DNA from: Echinarachnius parma
Taxonomy: Eukaryota > Echinodermata > Echinoidea > Clypeasteroida > Echinarachniidae
Direction of reading: 5' to 3'
DNA length: 64,000 nt
NCBI GenBank assembly: GCA_037951105.1
Contig: JBAMJV010008238.1
Location: forward strand, 67,001-131,000
Position numbers and translations under genes: made by a program. Every line of letters starts with the position of its first letter. Within the stretch, counting starts at the first letter, position 1. This document shows, piece after piece, positions 11,331 to 21,350 of the stretch. Below the pieces are notes generated by a model. It ran no database searches, had not been told where the DNA came from, and saw nothing but the letters and a program-made list of their open reading frames with translations.

Positions 11331-13600
11331 AACTGTGGGGCCCACATTTATTTGATAATTTAATTTAAAAATTTATAACGCCTACACATTTGTAGCCAAA
11401 GTGGCTTTAAAATTGTTTTTAGATGATCTCTCTATTGAATAATTATTTTAACCAAAGATTCACATTTTTTATAATTTTAAAAATGGTTGAAACTTTCAGG
11501 TGTCTGGGTGTCAGCTGCTTTTAAATTAATCATGAGAGGTGAAAATATCATATATATCTTCTCTTTGTGTATGAAACTGCCATCTTCAATATTGAATACA
11601 TCCTCTAGTTAGATATTGCCAAAAATCAAACTTTGTTTGTAATAAGATGTTTTTACCAAAAGGATGATTTGTTGACTAGGCCAGTTCGGCACAACCATTT
11701 TGAAACGCGTATATATTTTAGACCTTCCCAGGCTGATTTCTGGTTCAGAAATATAGCGCGCACCATGCGTTGTGTCCAGTTGTACAAGCATGTGTACATA
11801 CTCGTTCACATAGGCGTACGAGGCAGTGGAGGTGGGGGGCTAGGGGGCTGGTTTGAAAGCCCCTGAAGCTGAATATCCCTACAGCCTGCAGCTTTCCCCG
11901 ATACAGATAACTGCACAGGAGTGACCAGCATTGTTAACACTTCGCTCTGCAAAACTTTTGAGGGCCATACTTCATGTAGCTTTGTAGCAGTAACCCGAGT
12001 TCCCGGTGGCGTCTTGCGGGTTCAGCCGACTGAATACATCACCAGATTTCCACAGTGCCCAGCAAGGTGCATTTTCTTCTTCTTTTCTTCTTCGTCTTCT
12101 TCTCTTTTCTTCTCTAGTCACTGCACTACTCCCTACAGTAGTCCCATCCAGTGTAATACACGGCACGGCAGTTTGTGGCTTCGTGCATAACCGCAATAGG
12201 TCTGCTCATGTTCTGTATAATATACAAAACTATTGCAAGAATGAGCATCATTACTAAAAACAGACCAACAAGAGAATCTTTACTGACCATTCTAGCTTTG
12301 TAGCAGTAGTAATCAAGATCCCGGTGGCGTCTTGTGGGTTATTAAGCTGTCTGAATACTTCACCAAAGCTCCCACAATGACAGTACATATAAAGTCAATA
12401 GCTAAAACTCGTCTGCTCATTTGCTCTACGTAAAAGTTGTGCAGGAATGATGAGCATCGTTAACCCTTTTCAGGACTGGTCCTGGAAATACTTGGGGCTC
12501 GGATCTATGGTGGATGCGTGTTATAGTACCAGACGTCAAATCGTCTTGAACGTGTTAGTACACCGAGACAAGAATCTTGGAAGGCCATAGCAGAGGGAGA
12601 AACATGTTGTCTTTGTGGTTCAGTTGAGTACGTCTTCAGGATCTCCACAGAATGCTGCTCAATACATCACCCGACTTTCACAAAGTTTTGCCCACAAAAT
12701 GCCTGGATTGGTCACTTAGCTGAACGATTTCGCTGATTTTCCTGTAACAGCAAAATGGAGCAAAGGGATAATTGAGAAGGAGCAGAGCAGAATGAAGTTT
12801 AATGGGAAGGGCAGGGCAGGATAGAAAATAAGTAAAAGTTGTAGAAAAAAAAAAGAAGAAGTTGGAAGAAGGCGGTAAAAAGAGAGGAGAAGGGGAGTGG
12901 GAGAGAGAAAAAAGAAAACAAATAAGAAATCATTAGATACACAATTATTACGCATGTACCTGCTATTCATATTCCTTGAGACTAATTGGAATTGGTTTAT
13001 TCTATGTAGAAGAAAGTCTTAATTATGATGAAAAAACAGATCAAAAACATATTTTGCAATTTTCAAAAATTTGTCGAATTTCAACAAAATTATGGGCCAA
13101 AAAACACCCTCTTTCACCTGCCATAGATAATAAATACCCTTTGCAAATGTGCAATCTCTACCTAAATCACTAATTTAAACAAAAATGCTCATAAACTATA
13201 GACATATGCATACGTTTACATAATACGTTCATATAATTATTCTGCAAAAAATGTTCATTGATACATCGAATTGAAAAATCAATGAAAAACAAATAAATTC
13301 TATTCTATCATACATTTATCATATCATATCCTAGTAGAGCACACTTTAAGTTTGATTTCAAAGAACAAATCAAATGAACCAGAAAAAGCAAATTGTCGTA
13401 AGAGTATTCTTTATACATTCTCGACAATAGTTACAATAGCATATAATCACATCAGCGTTCTCATGTTTTTCTAGAATGGCATACATGTTCGATACAAATA
13501 ACATTAAAATCAGAGCTCGCTAGATAGGATCGGGTTGAAAAAGTTAACCGTTTATTAAATTTTCTGCGGAAAAGATGAGTGTCTCTAAATGTAGGTCAAA
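11331..13600. other. Non-coding stretch with a pyrimidine-rich microsatellite
   Basis: Contains a TTC/TCT microsatellite at about 12072-12115 and duplicated text around GTAGCAGTAACCCGAGTTCC (11983) and GTAGCAGTAGTAATCAAGAT (12301), a degenerate tandem repeat of about 320 bp. A purine-rich block lies at about 12825-12925. No exon recognised. Confidence 0.5.
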
Positions 13601-13639
13601 TGTAGCTCTATTAAACCTCATTAGAAATTCAACTCCCAC

Positions 13640-13812
13640 AGGCAATAATCTATTTCAACGTCGGGTTGTATATCAACCATTTTTCCCCCTCTCTTCTCTT
13701 TAATCTATTTCAACGTCAATCTTCTTTAATCTATATTAATCTATTTCAATCTATTTCAACGTCAGGTTGTATATCAACCATTTTTTTCTTGTCTCTTCTC
13801 TTTAATCCTCCT
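13640..13812 (+). repeat. Degenerate short tandem repeat
   Basis: The phrase ATCTATTTCAACGTC followed by GGTTGTATATCAACCATTTT recurs at about 13647 and 13746, with a CTTCTCTTTAATC block after each copy. Period about 100 bp. Confidence 0.7.
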
Positions 13813-13904
13813 GTGGGCAATAGAACCTTCAACCTAAATCGAAGCTGGGTTGAATTCAACCCTTTCACACCTGAACAAACTTCCATTGCAAAAAGCCAGG
13901 GCTT

Positions 13905-14480
13905 GACACTAGCACTTGCCCTATTGCCCGGGGCAATACAAAATTGATGTCGGGCAAGTCAAATTCATAAATGGTCTAGTTCAAATGGTTGCCTGATTGG
14001 GCAACTAACATTTTTTGTTCAACTACAAGACAAAAATATCATTTCTTTTTTTGTATCTTATCTCGTCTAGAGAAAAAGAGAGAAATTTGCCAAGAAGAAG
14101 AGCGTCATGTTCCTAGCACAATTCATTTGTCTTTATTTTCACATTGTTTTCTTGGGCAAGTAAATTTTCCTGTTCGGGCAAGTAAAATTTTTAAAAATAA
14201 TGATTTCACTTGACCAAATGGGCAAGTAGAAAATAAAGTTAGTGTGGAGGCTTGAATAAGCAATGCTAGAAATTAATTTGTTTTCCTTGCGGCCCAGTCG
14301 GCAAATTAAAAACATGAGATTTCAAATTGTGTGGCCCAAAAGCTGAATGTGGTAGCCCAAAACAAAATGAAAACAGTACAAATTTATGTAATATCTGGTT
14401 GCCCATTCGGGCAAGTACAATTTGGCATTGGTGTAATTTTACAGGCCCCGGGCAAGCGGGCCTGTGCTAAGCATTGCAAT
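13905..14480. repeat. Dispersed 'GGGCAAG' repeat cluster
   Basis: Carries the recurrent words GGCTTGACACTAGCACTTGC, GATGTCGGGCAAGTCAAATT and GGCCCCGGGCAAGCGGGCC. The same set recurs at about 30417-30510, 32838-32925, 40784-40898, 42000-42095 and 44735-44915. It appears to be a dispersed non-autonomous family; its ends read CARTGCTMGAAAT where visible. Confidence 0.65.
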
Positions 14481-14991
14481 AATGATTAGCATCTAATCTG
14501 ATTCTGATTAAAACTGAAACACATGAATTCCGACAATGTGAAAGCACACTACAACTTGTCAAACTTACCATTTTGTATTCACAGTATAAATAAATAGTCC
14601 ACACAAGACAGTATAATGAATAAAGATCATTTTAAATGGCGACTGCACAAGATTGATGTTCTAGTGTGAAAAGCCTAAAATACTTATTCATCTTCTAAAG
14701 ACAGTGTGTTGCCCAGGGTATTTCTCTGATTGCATACAAATGGGGAAGCAGTTGCTTATAAACTTTATCATCTGTTGAGAAAGAGAAGAGCGCGTTTTAA
14801 CTCGCTTGTTGTACTCCAGAAATAATCATGATTAGAGTCTAATAGCGATTAAGGAATGCAAATTAGCTCTCTTTTATTTTTGATATTATAAAAAATCATA
14901 TTATGTGAAAATTTAGCATTGATCACATAGAGAATGCCCCAACCTACATGTACAAGATGGTGTGCAGAACTCAATTTAGCACAAAATTGAC

Positions 14992-15374
14992 TTAAAGGGA
15001 TCTAGTAACTTTGTCGATATGTGCAAAAAGTGATAAATGGTTGGTACAATGTATATTGTTGTTATCTGATATGTCCACAGGGTATTGTGTGAAAATTTCA
15101 AGTCAAATGGACGTTATATGGCCGAGTAATGAGCAAAAATGCAAAGTGATATTCACAAACTCATTGCACTCACTTTGTACACGTTTTGAGATCCGTTGGA
15201 TTATTTAACATCTGAAAACTTCAATCGTAAATATCTTTTTAACGAAGGGAAATTTGAAAAACCGAAACCTGTCCCATGATTTTATTGTTAATATGAATAC
15301 AACAAGGTATGCGGGAACCGCTAGAATTCCAATTGTATTTTGAGGATTTGGACAATGTTACCAAGTCCCTTTAA
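14992..15374 (+). mobile_element. Family-A MITE, copy A4
   Basis: Complete copy from TTAAAGGGATCTAGTAACTT to ACCAAGTCCCTTTAA, 383 bp. On the minus strand it contains an AATAAAA word (15280-15287), the nearest candidate poly(A) signal I see downstream of the receptor stop codon. That role is only a possibility. Confidence 0.85.
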
Positions 15375-15583
15375 ACGCCCTTCTCACTCTCACCTGACAA
15401 TATTGTCCAACAACTATCATTGGTACGCAGAAAGTACAAGGATTGGATAATCATTTCAATTAGAATGTAACAAACCCTTACCAAAAGTAAATAAATTACT
15501 AATGTGACTTCAATCAAAATCTATGCTCTAAGTTGCAGTGAATGGACCATTTGATTGGCCTTCCGGAGTCCCAACCTCTATCT

Positions 15584-15652
15584 CTACCCTTCTCCCAGCA
15601 TGTTCGATGAGAGCTGCCCAGACATCTGCTGCAATGTCAGGTGCTCTCTAAC
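15584..15652 (-). pseudogene. Partial duplicate of the receptor's last exon (possible alternative 3' end)
   Basis: Lies 105 bp downstream of the receptor stop and repeats the exon's end. On the minus strand it reads VREHLTLQQMSGQLSS then NMLGEG and a TAG stop. The main exon reads VREHLVFQQMSGQLSS, then ANYAGLE, then NMLGEDG and stop. The copy therefore keeps the frame and stop but lacks the seven residues ANYAGLE, which carry the only glutamate usable in the AF-2 core. The GAGATAGAGGTTGG sequence after the stop is shared by both copies. A TTTCATGTAG sequence just upstream could act as a weak splice acceptor. It could equally be a dead duplicate in the 3' UTR. Confidence 0.7.
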
Positions 15653-15756
15653 TACATGAAATAATATCTTATTCGATAACTTAATTACTCTCTATTCCTC
15701 ATACACCAAGAACAACCCAAAATTATGATCAATAAATAATGTACCAACCTCTATCT

Positions 15757-16010
15757 CTATCCATCTTCTCCCAGCATGTTCTCTAGTCCCGCATAGTTGG
15801 CAGATGAGAGCTGCCCAGACATCTGTTGGAACACCAGGTGCTCCCTGACGAGATGCGACAACCTCTCCAGTTCCGAAAGCTTGAGTAGGAGCTCGCCGAT
15901 CTTGATGCTGGCTGTGGCGCCCTCTCTTGACAGGCCGAGGTCGAAGATGTGCTCCTGGACTTGCTCCTGGTAGTCGCGGACGCGCGACGGCTGTGACAGA
16001 AACTTCACAT
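15757..16010 (-). CDS. Nuclear receptor ligand-binding domain, C-terminal exon (NR5-like)
   Basis: Last coding exon of a ligand-binding domain: helices 8/9 to 12, 83 residues and a TAG stop. The acceptor is TTTTTTACAG at 16020-16011. The exon opens with AT, completing the codon left by the exon ending at 27694 (G + AT = Asp), so the junction reads LLLNP-D-VKFLSQPSRV. Visible landmarks: DVKFL followed by QEQV; IGELLLKLSELERLSHL (the helix 10/11 pattern, GxLLLxLxExRxxS in NR5 proteins); VREHLVFQQMSG; and a terminal YAGLENMLGE in place of the AF-2 helix. NR5A members (SF-1, LRH-1) have the closest matching pattern I recall; ERR and COUP-TF fit less well. Odd points: the AF-2 core is degenerate, and the tyrosine and lysine that hold phospholipid phosphate in LRH-1 align with His and Gln. 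An orphan NR5B/Hr39-like paralogue is possible. Confidence 0.85.
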
Positions 16011-16078
16011 CTGTAAAAAATGGGGGATTACAAGGAGAAATGAAGAACGGTTTATTACAAGTACTAGTACATGTCTAC

Positions 16079-16380
16079 CGAGCATGGTGGCTTAGCGGTC
16101 AGAGTGTCCGCCTCAAGCATAGGAGGTCCCGGATTCGAACCCAGACCGGGTCATACCAAAGACTTTTTAAAAAATGGTACCTTCTGCCTTCTAGCCAGGC
16201 ACTTGGCATTTATAGAATGAAGAAGGGAAAGTTAATCACACGAGTTACCAGAGGACTGGCCCCCTTTCTGTAGCTTTCGCTACATTTAGTAGACGTGTGG
16301 CCTACTGCTAATGAATCGAAGATAGGCGCCGCCTTATGTGCCAAAATTGGCACGGGAAGGTCTTTAACTAAAAAACTAAT
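16079..16380 (+). mobile_element. tRNA-derived SINE with 14-bp target-site duplication
   Basis: Contains an A-box-like TGGCTTAGCGG (16088-16098) and a B-box-like GGATTCGAACCC (16131-16142) spaced as in a tRNA head, followed by a tRNA-unrelated body. It is flanked by perfect 14-bp direct repeats TAGTACATGTCTAC at 16065-16078 and 16381-16394, the expected mark of LINE-mediated insertion. The body shares an AGGCACTTGGCATTTATAG-type phrase with the SINE at 32684-32838. Inserted into the first of several repeated units derived from the receptor exon start. Confidence 0.85.
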
Positions 16381-16429
16381 TAGTACATGTCTACAAAGAG
16401 GTCTTCCGTGCAGTAAGAGGGGGGGGGGG

Positions 16430-17060
16430 GATCTTATTCTGGTGATTCTGCTCCTGGTTGTCATGAACGCGCAACAGCTTCACATCTGTACAGGGGATTA
16501 AAAAGAGAAATGAGAATAACGAGACATACAAGTACAACTAGTCTACAAGGAGGTGCTCCTTGTAGTCATATTGGGGGGGGGGGGGGAGGAGTTGGGGGTG
16601 TGGGGGAGGAGTTGGGGGTGTGGGGGAGGAGTTGGGGGGGGGGGGGGGGAGGAGTTGGGGGGGGGGGGGAGGAGGAGGAGGAGGAGATCTTATTCTGTTC
16701 ATTCTGCTTCTGGTCGTCATGGACGCACCACGGCCCGAGACAAAAACTTCACATCTGTACCTGTAGGGGTATTGAAAGAGAAATAGAGAACGCAGAGATA
16801 CAAGGACTATTACTAGTCTACAAAGAGATGTTTTTTACAGTTTTTAGAAGGGGGAAAGACATTATTTTCCAAGACAGCCTACCTTGAAATGGCATTATGA
16901 AATGTTTGTCTATTGAAGTTGAGTTTATGATACCATATTAGCATCATCTACACATCTGTACAGCTAATTTAAAAGAGAAATAGAGAATAATGAGATATAT
17001 GAGATATATGAGATATATGAGTACAGGTCTACAAAGGGGCGTTCCTTGAAGACCGGTGGA
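16430..17060 (-). pseudogene. Serial decayed copies of the receptor exon's acceptor and 5' end
   Basis: The exon-boundary text CACATCTGTA (splice acceptor on the minus strand) recurs at 16481, 16750 and 16951, after the genuine one at 16006. Each is followed on the plus strand by GGGGATTA or similar, AAAGAGAAAT and a TACAAG..GTCTACAA block. On the minus strand the first copy still reads VKLLRVHDNQEQ after an AG acceptor. The second reads VKFLSRAVVRP and then meets a stop. The third is reduced to the acceptor. These look like tandem duplications of the intron/exon junction that decay with distance. Confidence 0.75.
16571..16684 (+). repeat. G-rich minisatellite
   Basis: Long G runs interspersed with AGGAGTT and TGT, then GGA repeats. 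Unit approximately GGGGGAGGAGTTGGGGGTGT. Dense G runs on the plus strand could form G-quadruplexes. Homopolymer lengths are probably unreliable. Lies in the receptor intron. Confidence 0.85.
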
Positions 17061-17386
17061 TTTTTGTTTTCTTTTGTGGAAGCTACTTTTCAATACTGCC
17101 TGCATTGAAACAGCATTATGAAATTTCTTTTGTATTGAAGTCTAGTTTATTGACATTCTTCACTCCCACTCACTCTCCATTATCCAGGCAAACAAACATG
17201 GAATTTAAGGACAGCTGTTCAATTTGGTGAATAATACAGGTACATTTCATTTACTGCGAATATATGACAAACAAACAAACACGTTCATAAAAATTTACTG
17301 GAGTGTAAATTTGATACTGGGATACTGGTCAGCCAAACATGTTTTGTTCTTTGAATTTCTATTTACAAAAAAAATGTTATTACGAA

Positions 17387-17475
17387 GTAGACCAGACAGA
17401 ATTAATTTCGACTCAACAACATATTTATCTGTTGTCATGCTTTTCAGCCTTGTGAAATAATGAGCTACATTCAGC
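17387..17475 (+). repeat. Direct duplication flanking a family-B MITE, copy 1
   Basis: From TAGACCAGACAGAATTAATT to CTACATTCAGC. Repeated at 17903-17993 on the other side of the MITE at 17476-17901, with a few substitutions. Confidence 0.85.
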
Positions 17476-17901
17476 TTAAAGGGGACCACCAGGCAAAGAA
17501 CTACACATAATTATATGCTTTTGTACCATTTTGTGATATCAAATAGATACCCAACATTTTGCAAAGGGTTGTGTAGTTCAAAAACAAAGCAATTAATTTC
17601 CCCCACTTACGGAACCACTACTATTTCCTGGTTCCATACGGGCCAAACATTTGCGAGTGCGCCAATGCTATTCACGCGTACGTTTGGAGACAATAGAATC
17701 CCGGGCGATTCGTTCGCTCTGGACAAAGTTGTCTCGTACATGCAGACCCATGAACGCATGCTTTAGAATGGGATCAATGCGTTTTCCAATTTTTTTTCTT
17801 TTCTGGAAACATGTATTTGTGAACTTGTTGATGGTATGGAATACTAAAGATGTTACCTTTCATTTATGAGAATATTATTTTTGGGTGGTGGTACCCTTTA
17901 A
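17476..17901 (+). mobile_element. Family-B MITE, copy B2
   Basis: Complete copy from TTAAAGGGGACCACCAGGCA to GGTGGTGGTACCCTTTAA, 426 bp, very similar to 982-1406. Like that copy it is bracketed by a direct repeat of flanking DNA far longer than a normal target-site duplication. Confidence 0.9.
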
Positions 17902-17902
17902 A

Positions 17903-17993
17903 GCAGACCAGACAGAATTAATTTCAACCCAACAACATATTTATCTGTTGTCATGTTTTTCAGCCTTGTGAAATAATGAGCTATATTCAGCCT
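17903..17993 (+). repeat. Direct duplication flanking a family-B MITE, copy 2
   Basis: Second copy of 17387-17475 (GCAGACCAGACAGAATTAAT to GCTATATTCAGCC), after which unique sequence CTAACCCAGG follows. Confidence 0.85.
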
Positions 17994-18196
17994 AACCCAG
18001 GCTTGACTACGGGAACCAGTTGAGTTGTGTACAAAGTCTATGGGGATTTCAGAAACTTGGAAGGGAGCGGGTTAAAACAAAATCATGTTTGTCTGTACAC
18101 GCCCATATCACCGCAAACTAGTCACATTTATCTTTTTGCATGTGATATCTTTTCCCCCGAAATTCTTCCATAAACTGACACAGAATCCATTTGTAA

Positions 18197-18576
18197 TTAA
18201 AGGGATCTAGTAACATTGTCCAAATCCTCAAAATCCAATTGGAATTCTAGCGGTTCCTTATTTGTATTAACAATAGAAGTATGCGACAGGTTTCTGTTTT
18301 TCGATTTTCCCTTAAAGATATTTACGATTGAAGTGTTCAGATGTTAAAACTATCCACTGGATAGTCGTAACCGTGTACAAAGTCAGTGCAATGAGTTAGT
18401 AAATATCACTTTGTATTTTTGCTCCTTACGTCCATTTAACTTGACATTTTGCTCCATATAACGTCCATTTAACTTGACATTTTCACACAATACAGTGGAC
18501 ATATCAGATATATATAAATTGTATCAACCATTCATCACTTTTTGCACATGTCAGCAAAGTTAGTAGGTCCCTTTAA
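18197..18576 (-). mobile_element. Family-A MITE, copy A5
   Basis: TTAAAGGGATCTAGTAACAT to GTTAGTAGGTCCCTTTAA with family internal words in reverse orientation. An internal stretch around ACGTCCATTTAACTTGACAT is duplicated in tandem (about 18428-18482). Confidence 0.85.
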
Positions 18577-18834
18577 TAGACAATATACATGTAGCCTGCT
18601 ACCGATACAAGCAAGGCTATATAATTATGTAGTACGATAGGATGCAAGGATGACTTCCAATCAAAAATCAATGTGAACAGAATCAATGATTTTTTTTGTT
18701 TGAATTAATAAAACTGTGTTCATCAAAAAACCCAATATGTATTTACAGGAAACAGAAGGTTTGTTTGTGTTTTGTGTTCGTGACTCAGCTTGCCATCTTA
18801 TTGGTAGGGATTTATGGAAAGCATTTAAAAGGGT

Positions 18835-19168
18835 TCCACCACCCAAAAATATCATTCTTATAAATAAAGTGTACCATTTGTAGTAAAGAGTTCAGAAAAA
18901 TATGTTTCCAGGAAAAATTATATTTAATTGGAAAACGCATCACCATACGAATGCTACCTATTGTCACGGACGAACGCATCCTCCGTCAATCTATTGTCTC
19001 CAAACGTACGGGTGAATAGATTTGGTGCACTCCCAAAAGTGGTGGTAATTAAATGCATTTTTTATGAATTACACAACCCTTTCCAACGTGTTAGGCATCT
19101 ATTTGATATCGAACAACGGTACCAATACATATCATTATGTGTTGTTCTTTGCCTGGTGGTCCCCTTGA
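18835..19168 (-). mobile_element. Family-B MITE, copy B3 (diverged, inverted)
   Basis: Begins TTAAAAGGGTTCCACCACCC and ends with GCCTGGTGGTCCCCTTGAA, so the right TTAA has mutated to TTGA. Internal family words (GGAAAACGCATCACCAT, CACAACCCTTTCCAACG) are recognisable. About 334 bp. No flanking duplication. Confidence 0.75.
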
Positions 19169-19292
19169 ATTATATCACTTGAAAGGCATGTAGGACTAAT
19201 AATGTAATTATGTTTTACTTTCTTTCCGCCTCTATTTGTCTTTTCCCTGTTTTCCCTCTTTCCTAAACACTCAAATGCTCCAGCCTTCAGCA

Positions 19293-19599
19293 CAGTGGCT
19301 TAGCTACAGGGTACAAGGGGGTGGGTGGGGGGTGGGGAAGGGGGCAATGTGCCCCAAATGATTTGACCAAACCAATACACAATATATGGTTACAATATAT
19401 ATAACAATAAAGAAAACAACAAAATTCAATATTCAAAATTTCGTTGTTTTCTATACATTTCGACTCAGAGCAGAACTTTTACTTATATAACAATAAAGAC
19501 ATATATAGTTTGCCTGTCTCCTCCCCCCCCCTAATCATTCATGCACCCCCCCCCCCCCCCCCTCACCACCACAATCAGGCAGACCATACTAAGCCACTG
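19293..19599. mobile_element. hAT-like MITE with 8-bp target-site duplication (CTTCAGCA)
   Basis: Ends CAGTGGCTTAGCTAC and (reverse complement of the right end) CAGTGGCTTAGTATG. Flanked by perfect 8-bp repeats CTTCAGCA at 19285-19292 and 19600-19607. An 8-bp duplication and CAG-type termini are characteristic of the hAT superfamily. The 307-bp body contains G and C runs and no transposase. Confidence 0.85.
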
Positions 19600-19676
19600 C
19601 TTCAGCATTCAATTATTCATTCTTTTTTGCATGAATATCTCATGATTGTACGATCAATATATGGAACTGGGACAAA

Positions 19677-20065
19677 TTAAAGGGATCTAGTAACTTTGTT
19701 GACATGTGCCAAAAGTGATGATTGGTTGATATAATGTATATTGTTGTTATATTATGTCCACATGCTATTGTGTGAAAATTCAAGTCAAATGGACGTTTTA
19801 TGGCAGAGTAATGAGCAAAAATGCAAAGTGATATTCACTAACTCACAGCACTCACTTTGTACACGGTTTCAAAACTCCAACGGATATTTTATTATAAATC
19901 TGAAAACTTCAATCGTTCATATCTTTGTAACGAAAGGGAAATTTGAAAAAAACGAAACCTGTCCCATGTTTTTTTTTGTCAATACGAACAAAACAAGGTA
20001 TGAGAGAACTGCTAGTTTTCCAATTGGATTTTGAGGATTTGGACAATGTTACTTAGTCCCTTTAA
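19677..20065 (+). mobile_element. Family-A MITE, copy A6
   Basis: TTAAAGGGATCTAGTAACTT to GTTACTTAGTCCCTTTAA, 389 bp, full set of family words. The next 150 bp contain a short local duplication of the AAGCCTTC..TTATTTCATCAAACAAAT phrase. Confidence 0.85.
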
Positions 20066-21350
20066 AGCCTTCGCTTTACCAGTTATTTCATCAAACAAAT
20101 GAAGGCATACAGTTACTGTATTCAATTATTCCTTCTTTTTTGCATTAAATGAATATCTCATGATTATAGGATCAATATATAAAATTAAAGCCTTCTTATT
20201 TCATCAAACAAATAAAGGAACACAGTTACTGTCCTCTGGAGCTACACATATATATTCAAGACGGATGATCACATTACAAATTCAATCACTGGATCCCAAC
20301 AAAACAAGAGAGAAAGAGCACAAATTTGTTCAAACCTTCTGTGGCAAGCAACAGTGAAGGAGGAAGGTGTATCAAGTTGCATTCTAATGAAATAACTCTT
20401 AGCCACAATTGTGAGAAAAGAAATATGAGAAACCATATCTATAGGCGTATTTGGGGGATGTGTCAAGGGGGGGGGGGGCTGCCTTTCCCTTTGCTTAGAT
20501 TCATCTGTTCGAGTTTTAGCAAACTTGCTACCCAAATATAAGGAGATAATTGCCCCCCCCCCCCCCCCAATAAAATATTATCAGAATCCTTGGGGGAGAG
20601 GGGGGCTACAGCCCTCTAGCCCCCGCCCCTGACCACAGCCTCCTAGGCCCATGTGAAAATCCAACAAAATCCAACAACCAAGTTACTACATAATATAATT
20701 TCACAGTCCAAGTCTAATATTGTAGGATCCGTCTTAAAAGAAAACATCCCTTGTATTTGCCTTATCTTCTCATGACAACGGATGAGGATAAAAATGAGAA
20801 ATAGACGAGCATGATACAATGTTTAACTAAGTGCAAACTGCAATATATGTATGTTTGTTTGTTTTTTACCCAACATATTCTACATGTATCTCTGAAGAAA
20901 AGAAAAAATTGTCTAATCTGCATCTCAATAATCTTCAAAAAAAAGAAAGTTTTTCTCATACCCCCATCCCAGAAAGAATTACCACTTTGAGGAAGATTAA
21001 TAAAGATTTATTTTCTGTAAAGTTCTCTCTAATCTTCCTTCCGCAATAACTCTTGCAAGCTAGTAGTATATATAATAACATTTTGCTCGAGACATTTTTC
21101 TCTCTCTCTTCTTGTATATTTTATATCACTGTGATCAAACAGCAAGATCACCTATATGCAATGCAAGAAATAAAATTGGAGACGGGGCAAATGACATCAA
21201 GATTTCTCACATTTTAGGTGTACCAAAACAAAGAAATACATTAAAATCTCTATTTTAAATATAAACTTTCATCTCAAGATATTTTTAAAAACATCTACAT
21301 TATTTGTTAAACAGATGAGATGTACTGCAGTCTCCCCGTTTTTTTCTCTT
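20066..21350. other. Non-coding intronic stretch with poly-G and poly-C runs
   Basis: G run near 20466-20478, C run near 20554-20568 and a CCCCCGCCCC-type patch near 20610. No exon or complete element seen. Confidence 0.5.

Noticed and set aside
16081..16150. Functional tRNA gene
   Set aside because: A- and B-box-like words are present but the cloverleaf stems do not pair well. The segment heads a longer body bounded by a 14-bp target-site duplication, so it is a SINE.
16510..16887. 125-codon glycine-rich frame
   Set aside because: Poly-G minisatellite read as Gly codons. The proline-rich reverse frame is the same artefact.
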